The translations under genes were made by a program, and so were the position numbers. The notes under the pieces are model-generated. The model was given only the letters and a program-made list of their open reading frames with translations, had not been told where the DNA came from and made no database searches. From positions 558,001 to 622,000 of the forward strand of contig MCGE01000012.1 in assembly GCA_002105175.1 (NCBI GenBank): DNA of 64,000 nt, given 5' to 3'. Source of the stretch: Absidia repens. Taxonomy: Eukaryota; Mucoromycota; Mucoromycetes; Mucorales; Cunninghamellaceae. Below are positions 58,114 to 64,000 of this stretch, piece after piece. Position 1 is the stretch's first letter, and each line of letters opens with the position of its first letter.

Positions 58114-60244
58114 ATGCCTTCCAATTCTGAAATGCTGGATCATATATCCAAACTCACCAATGCTATACAACAACGCCGTATGGAACAGCAACAGCCACGA
58201 TATCCACAAAGACCTCCGCCATCTTCCCATCCTTCATACCGCTACAGTGGAGCCGCAGCTGGAGGACGAGGATCTTTTACAACTGGATACCCCGCTAACA
58301 GCATGAACAAATCTACATATCGTCCATCTGCCTTCCCTCACAACAAGTCTCTTGTACTAAACAACACAAGTCAGCCTTCACATTCGTCTCCAAGACCATA
58401 TGCAACCTCTCCGATACCACCCCGACCTCGACCACAAATGTTCATGAATAAAACTCTCAACAATGCATCAACCATAACTCATCAGCACTCCCCCGCGACT
58501 ACCCCGGAGATAAGATCACCTACCACGACGCCCCATAGATCTCTGGTTTTGAACAACAACAGCAACATCATTCTCGGTGACAAAAGAACTAGGTCCAAAC
58601 CAATCGCAACATCGTCATTATCATCAATATCACAGCTACCAAGACAAAGCCAAAACATGAAACTCATCATCCGTCATTCCAAAGTCCCTGGCACAAAATC
58701 CACCTCTACATCAACATATAACAACAGTGATGGACAAAAGATTGTAGTGATCAATGGGGTACCGTTTATCAACTTGGGAAAAAAGCTGGTACGACAGGAT
58801 ACGCTTAACAAAGCAACACCGGCTACTACAAAGGGCGGCAGTGGAGCACCTCGTGTGCTGATCCGGAAACTGGTGAAAAGGTAATATGATAACGGAAGGA
58901 ATGGTGTCCAAGAATAAATAGATACTGACAGACTCTCTTTTGTTGTGCAATAGACGTGACAGAAGCAACAATCTTGTACTGAGGAAACCATCGCTCAAAC
59001 CTGCCAAACCTATCAAACGTCAACGTCTCGACCGGAAGGGCAATGCTGTTTATATACGGAAACCAGATGGCTATGAACAGAAAGGAGTCAACGGCAATAC
59101 TTTGGTGTTACGGACCTCATCGTCATCAACAACAGCAACAAAACATCAGACCACCAGCAACAATAAACCTACCACGTATTGCGGAACATTCACAAGATAC
59201 GGTACATGCCCCAAAGGAACTCGATGTCGTTTTCTTCATGACCCATCCCATGTGGCGATTTGCGTTGGCTACCTCATGACCAAGACATGCCGTAATGGAT
59301 CTCGATGCCGTTTATCTCATACACCTTCGCCACACAACACCCCTCACTGTCGCCATTTTCAACGCATGCGCTGCTCGAATGACCCTTGCCCTTTTGCTCA
59401 TGTCCGTGTACGTCCAGATGCCCCACTCTGTCGTCCCTTTGGCGTGGAAGGCTATTGCGCCAAAGGCTCCACCTGCAAGAACCTTCATGTCATTGTGTGT
59501 CCTACCTTTGCCGTGGTGGGCAAATGTACCAATCAAAGGTGTAAATTCCCACATGTCGCCTCCACAGCTCCAACAACTGCTCCCACTGTCAAGAAAAATG
59601 AACACCCAACGAACTCCACCTCCACCACCACCACCAGCAATGCCAACAAAACAACAACAACAACGTCGCCGTCGTCGTCGTTAACATCAGCCTCCGCCAG
59701 CAAACCGCTCAAAAAAACGCAATGGATTCGACCGGATTTACAGGCCACACTGGATCAACAACGGAAGATCAAGAAACAACAACAACAACAACAACAACAA
59801 CAGGCGATGCAGGCGCCATTGGAACAACACCATGGAAAATCGGCTGACATGGATGGAAATGAGGATGAGGATGACGGTGGTACGGCGGCAGAAGAAGAGG
59901 ATGGATTTGTCCCATTGTTTGGTGATGACGACGAGGACGACGATAATGATACGGAATGGAATCAGTACCTTATCAAGAATCCGGAAGATGTAGAAGAAAT
60001 CAGCTCATTCCGGTTTAGTGATACGGCAGCAGACGGTAACGAAGATGATGATGATGAAGAAGAAGAGGGTGGTGATGAAAAGGATGACGGAATGGATGAA
60101 GATGGTAGTGAAGAAGAAGAAGAAGGCATTGTGTATGAAGAAATCTCAGATGAAGATCTAGTCAGTGACGATTCGTCGGTGGAAGAAATATATGAAGAAG
60201 TGTCTGATGATGATGACGTTGGTGATGTCGATGGAACCATGTAG
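58114..60244 (+). CDS. CCCH zinc-finger protein, ZC3H3-like
   Basis: Exons 58114-58880 and 58954-60244 give 685 residues. The first 250 residues are Pro/Ser/Gln-rich. Five tandem CCCH fingers follow in about 120 residues: YCGTFTRYGTCPKGTRCRFLH, ICVGYLMTKTCRNGSRCRLSH, HCRHFQRMRCSNDPCPFAH, LCRPFGVEGYCAKGSTCKNLH, VCPTFAVVGKCTNQRCKFPH. Five closely packed CCCH fingers starting with TRYGxCPKG/RFLHDP are the pattern of ZC3H3 (fission-yeast Red5), which links 3' end formation, mRNA export and decay of selected transcripts. A stretch of nine Gln and a long acidic Asp/Glu tail end the protein. AATAAA at 60429-60434. Family assignment is good; the exact role is inferred. Confidence 0.87.
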
Positions 60245-60578
60245 TATAGTATGACATTAGCACCCATTAGTATATATGTATGTGTATATTTAGATTTACC
60301 CCCCTCCCCTTTCCCCCCGTTGCGCATTTTTTTTATTTGATTGTCCTTTGACAGTTTCCCTTTTACCCATGAAATTCACCTCTCCCTCTTTTTTTTTTTT
60401 TTTATCTTGCTTCTATCAACTATTGCATAATAAAACATTGCTGGTATATATATATATGGTTTTTTTATTGATGATATAATAATAATTGCGAGGTTTCTAT
60501 TACTACTACAGTGTATCTATATGGAGATGTATTTGCATCTACGTCTATATTATGTGTGTCTATATCTATATATGTGTG

Positions 60579-60668
<90 letters not shown>

Positions 60669-60875
60669 AGTGTATGCATTGGTGTATCAGTGTGTCGGTG
60701 TGTATGGACGCATATAAAAAAATAAAAAATAAAAATTGGTAAGAATGATTTATTTACAAGGGAGGGTTTTAAAACAAATAAAAAAAAGGGGGTAAAGAAA
60801 AAGACCATGAAAACTAAAATGAGAAATAAGTAAGCTACATAACTAGAGACCAAGTATTGAGTATGTTGTGAGTTC
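60245..60875. other. Convergent 3' region with (GT)n microsatellite
   Basis: Between the CCCH gene and MRC1, both ending here. Holds a poly(A) signal, TATATA runs and the GT repeat listed separately. Confidence 0.6.
60582..60664 (+). repeat. (GT)n microsatellite, about 41 units
   Basis: Almost uninterrupted GT dinucleotides over about 83 bases, flanked by imperfect TGTGTATGAG-type decay. Probably length-variable between strains and able to form Z-DNA. Confidence 0.95.
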
Positions 60876-63800
60876 CTAGCTATGGGTTGGTGGAGCGTTC
60901 AAAGAGCCAGACCCTCTTGACCAAGGTTCGATAAAATCACCCACTACCATATTGATACTAACATTCATTTCTTCATCGCTTTCCTTGTCATCGTCATCCA
61001 CGTCAATCATATCATCCACCACCAAGTCGGTAGCAGCAGCAGTAGCAGCAGTAGCGTCACCAAGGTCGAGCTGATCATCGTCATCATCATCATTTTCATC
61101 CTCGAGCTTGTCATTGTTGTTTTCCTGATCACCGTTGCCGTCGCCATTGTTGCCATTGTTGTTGCTGTTGTTGTTATCGTCGTCGTCTTCCAATTCATCA
61201 CCGCTGAGATCCAATTCGCCAGGAATCAACGTGGCAGCTTTCGCAAACGCCGCTGTTTTTGGATCAGATGCCAGGTGGTTCATAATATCATCGCCCTTCA
61301 TGAATTTCTTACGTTTCTTTGCTGCCGCCAGTCGTAGTGCTACCAAATCATCGGCATCATCGTCGTCGTATAAATCATAATCCTCTAAAAGTAACCCTGC
61401 TGCTGCTGCTCCCCTTTTTCTTCGCAATCCACCACCAGTGATATCCTTGATCAATCGTTCCACCATGTATTGATCCGATTCTATCATATTTTTACTAATT
61501 TCAAAACACAAAAAAAAAAAAAAAAAAAGATGAATGAGATGTCCAAGTTATCCATTCCCAAGATCAACTTCCTGCCCGCCCGCCCGCCCCCCCTTTGTTT
61601 TTGATGATCTTACTGGTATTCCGCCTGGAGTTCAGAGCTGTTGACGTTTTCATTGTTACTGCCATCTTGTACCAGCATGCCATCCTCTTCAAATTCATCC
61701 AGGTCGGCACTTTCTGCAATATCAGGTCCACCCATACCAAAGAATTCGTCTTCCTCTTCTTCAGCTTCCTCTTCCACATAGTCGTTCCGTTCCGTGGGTT
61801 TCTTGGGTGCAGTTGGTTTGACGAATGGTGTAGTTTGCTGCGCTGGTGTATGATCCATTTCTTCATTGTCGCTCGCTTCTGATGGGTGAGTACTAGCTAT
61901 TTCATTATCGTGGTCCTGTTGATTCGTTCCGTCTTCCGCATCAATCGTTGTACGTTGCATCAGTCGTGTTAGTGCTTTAGGTTCATCGGTTGACAGTGCA
62001 TCATCCACATTATCATCCATCTAATAGAGAAGCAAGAAGGAAAAAAAAAAAAGCAATGTGAATGAGTCTACATCAGACCTAATACTGTTGTTGCTAATGT
62101 TTAGAAAGAGTGTTCTACTTACGTTTGCATTGCTTGACTTTCCAGAAAAAAAGTTGACAATGGAGTGAGCAGGTTCCGGTGCTTTTACGGCCTTTTTGGT
62201 GGTTGCACGTTCATCTTCATCATCATCTAGGAATGGGTTTTTTTCCTTGCTTGCCAATTTTCTGCGACGACTGAGTACAACACGGTCATCATCGTCATCA
62301 CCATCATCATCGTCATCACCATCCGAGTCATCATCCGAGTCATCATCCGGGTCATCGTCATCTTCTTCACCAGAGAATACAAGACGATCATCATTTCCTT
62401 CGACATAATCACCATCCTCCTCATCGTCCATATCGTTGCTGCCGGTCGATTGTTGCTTTTGCATTGCTTTCTTATGGAGGAGTTGCTGGACTTCCAAATC
62501 GAGTACGGCTGCTTCTTGTTCCCGCTCCAGATGCTTGGCTGCGCGTTCTTCGGCACTAAGATAAACACCCATTGCTTTTGCCTTGTCCTCCATTTCCTGT
62601 CGATAAGATTGTTGTTCCTGCGTCATTTTCGCCATGAGTTGTTGATTCAATGTTCGAAGTGCCAATGGTGACGCTGGTTTAGCCGTCGCACGGTTGGTGA
62701 TGCCAGTCGTCCTTTGTAAACGTGAGGTCTGTTCTGGTGATACTGCTGATAGTAACGTCTTCATAAACTTGGTGCTACGGGATTCAGTTCGCACAATAAT
62801 CAAGCCATCATCCTCGTCATCGTCGAGATTGTTGTTGTTGAATTCTTCCAATTTTCGAAGTTCCTTCTTGTACTTGTTGTAAATATTGCTTCTTGATGGA
62901 CTAGATATAAAAAGAATGTTAGTTCGCATTGATGAATGATCAATTAATATACGTATATATATATATATATATATATTACCTTTGCTTGGACTTGCCATTT
63001 TGTAGTTGAGGTTCTTCCATATTATCATCTTCCAATTCTGACCGCGATCTACAAACGTACATGTATATATAAAGAAGGATGTTAGTTTTACACAGTAGTT
63101 CGTACTCTTCTCAATGTCATGTGTTTTCCTTTTTTTTTTTTTTTTTACCTTGAGGATGAATCATCGTTGTCTCCAGTACCCAATTTACCAAGAAAAGAAT
63201 CGAGTGTTTTCTGCGCTACCCGAGGTTGTATCTTGACAAAAGCATCACGACGAGATCTTATTGCTTCACGCTGCATCTCCAATTTGGCTTTCCTTGACAG
63301 TTGTTTGCGGGGCTTTGAGGCTGATCCATCATCCGAGTCCGAGTCATCCGTGTCCCCTAAGATGGCAAGTGAGATTGGTTCATTGGTCCGCCTGTCGTTG
63401 TTACTAGATGAGGCAGAAGAAGCATCGGAATCGTTGTCATCGCTACGTCCTGGGTCATTGTTGCTATCAGCCTTGGTCGCCCTGGGTTTCTTCTTCTTGG
63501 TAGTTGTTGTTGTTTCCTTCGTCTTCTTCTTCTGTAGCTTCTTTGGTTGCTGCTTGGCTTTGGTGGCGGGCGTCTTCTTTATTGGTTTCTTCTTCTTCTT
63601 CGTGGCCTTGCTTGCTGTATAGTCCTCGTCACTGCTCGTATCAGAAGCCATGGTTCGGGCAAGTAGCTGTTGGAAGCGGGTTTGTTGATTGGTTGCTGGC
63701 TCATCAATGTCAACAGGTGCTAAGCGTGTAGTAGTAGAGGCTGTGATAGTAGGTGTAGTTGCTGATCCTAATGGTGTAGTCGGTGTTTTTGGTGTTTTAG

Positions 63801-64000
63801 GTACTAAAGGTGTCATGAAGAGATCACCGTCGCCATCACTGTCCGAATTTTCTTCTCTGTCGTCTTGTGTGCTTCCGTTTTTGTTGTTAATGTCCTTGTA
63901 TCGTAGCATGTTTTTCAGTCGATCAGGTACATTCAGGCCAGCCAAGTATGAGTTGTTGCTATCATCGTTGCCTAGATCAATATCAGAATCAGAATCGGAC
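60876..64000 (-). CDS. MRC1: S-phase checkpoint mediator Mrc1/claspin (5' end outside window)
   Basis: Exons seen: (>64000)-63149, 63048-62980, 62900-62123, 62020-61614, 61494-60876; about 908 residues up to the stop, with the frame open at the right edge. Mrc1-family features: very acidic Asp/Glu/Ser composition, SPSRSNIYNKYKKEL after a basic stretch, a region with EEDEFFGMGGPD and a late segment SDQYMVERLIKDITGGGLRRKRG. That pair, EFFGxGG then KDITGGxxRRRR, is the MRC1-like domain. Mrc1 travels with the replisome, speeds the fork and carries the ATR/Mec1 signal to Chk1/Rad53. A PIP-box-like QKTLDSFL lies near 63195-63215. Most of the gene is built of Asp/Glu-rich low-complexity sequence. 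The N-terminus with further SQ/TQ sites would be right of the window. Confidence 0.88.

Noticed and set aside
60582..60664. GT tract as a CRISPR or coding repeat
   Set aside because: A plain dinucleotide microsatellite with no spacers; frames through it are compositional artefacts.

Overview
The window is nuclear DNA of a filamentous fungus, most likely an early-diverging Mucoromycota species (Absidia/Cunninghamella/Mucor-like). The reasons are AT-rich spacers full of long A or T runs, short GT-AG introns (mostly 50-120 bp), a fungal-only K+ transport family (Kch1), an amino-acid permease of fungal type, and a U11/U12-35K homologue, a gene most Dikarya lack but which fits the known survival of the minor spliceosome in Mucoromycota. 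I resolved 21 spliced or single-exon genes and 82 introns, all GT-AG, by joining open frames at splice sites with matching phase. One gene (Mrc1) runs off the right edge.

Left to right: a Dbp2-type DEAD-box helicase (-) diverges from a Yvh1 phosphatase (+). A spacer with repeat copy A follows. A DnaJC3-like ER co-chaperone (-) diverges from a Tmem18 homologue (+). Next come two secreted CAP/PR-1 proteins (+) with repeat copy B between them, and a Kch1 K+ transporter (+). After 5 kb of spacer with copies C and D lies a Crz1-type zinc-finger gene (+), then a putatively myristoylated methyltransferase (-) and eIF1A (-). eIF1A diverges from SNRNP35 (+), which is followed by bystin/Enp1 (+). Copy E lies next, then FAN1 nuclease (-, with an apparent frameshift), copy F, an amino-acid permease (-) divergent from EMC1 (+), an unrecognised gene (+), copy G, a bromodomain-like gene (-), a two-finger C2H2 gene (-), CDC6 (+), a ZC3H3-like CCCH protein (+) and the checkpoint mediator Mrc1/claspin (-).

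Most genes are housekeeping: RNA and ribosome metabolism (Dbp2, Yvh1, eIF1A, SNRNP35, bystin, ZC3H3), ER function (DnaJC3, EMC1) and genome maintenance (CDC6, Mrc1, FAN1). They are not an operon-like system. Several pairs share short divergent promoters: eIF1A/SNRNP35 with 174 bp between start codons, DnaJC3/Tmem18 with 209 bp, permease/EMC1 with 525 bp.

The most notable unexplained signal is a dispersed repeat family, seven copies in 64 kb on both strands, filling most large gene-free stretches. Its central module is about 0.67-0.75 kb with imperfect terminal inverted repeats in the fuller copies. It carries a 13-mer present in every copy inside a foldable core, an E-box (CACGTG) in six copies, and a one-sided tail of degenerate roughly 80-90 bp units. 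I could identify no coding capacity in it, so it looks like a non-autonomous (MITE-like) element. All gene calls rest on family recognition by eye; no search was run.
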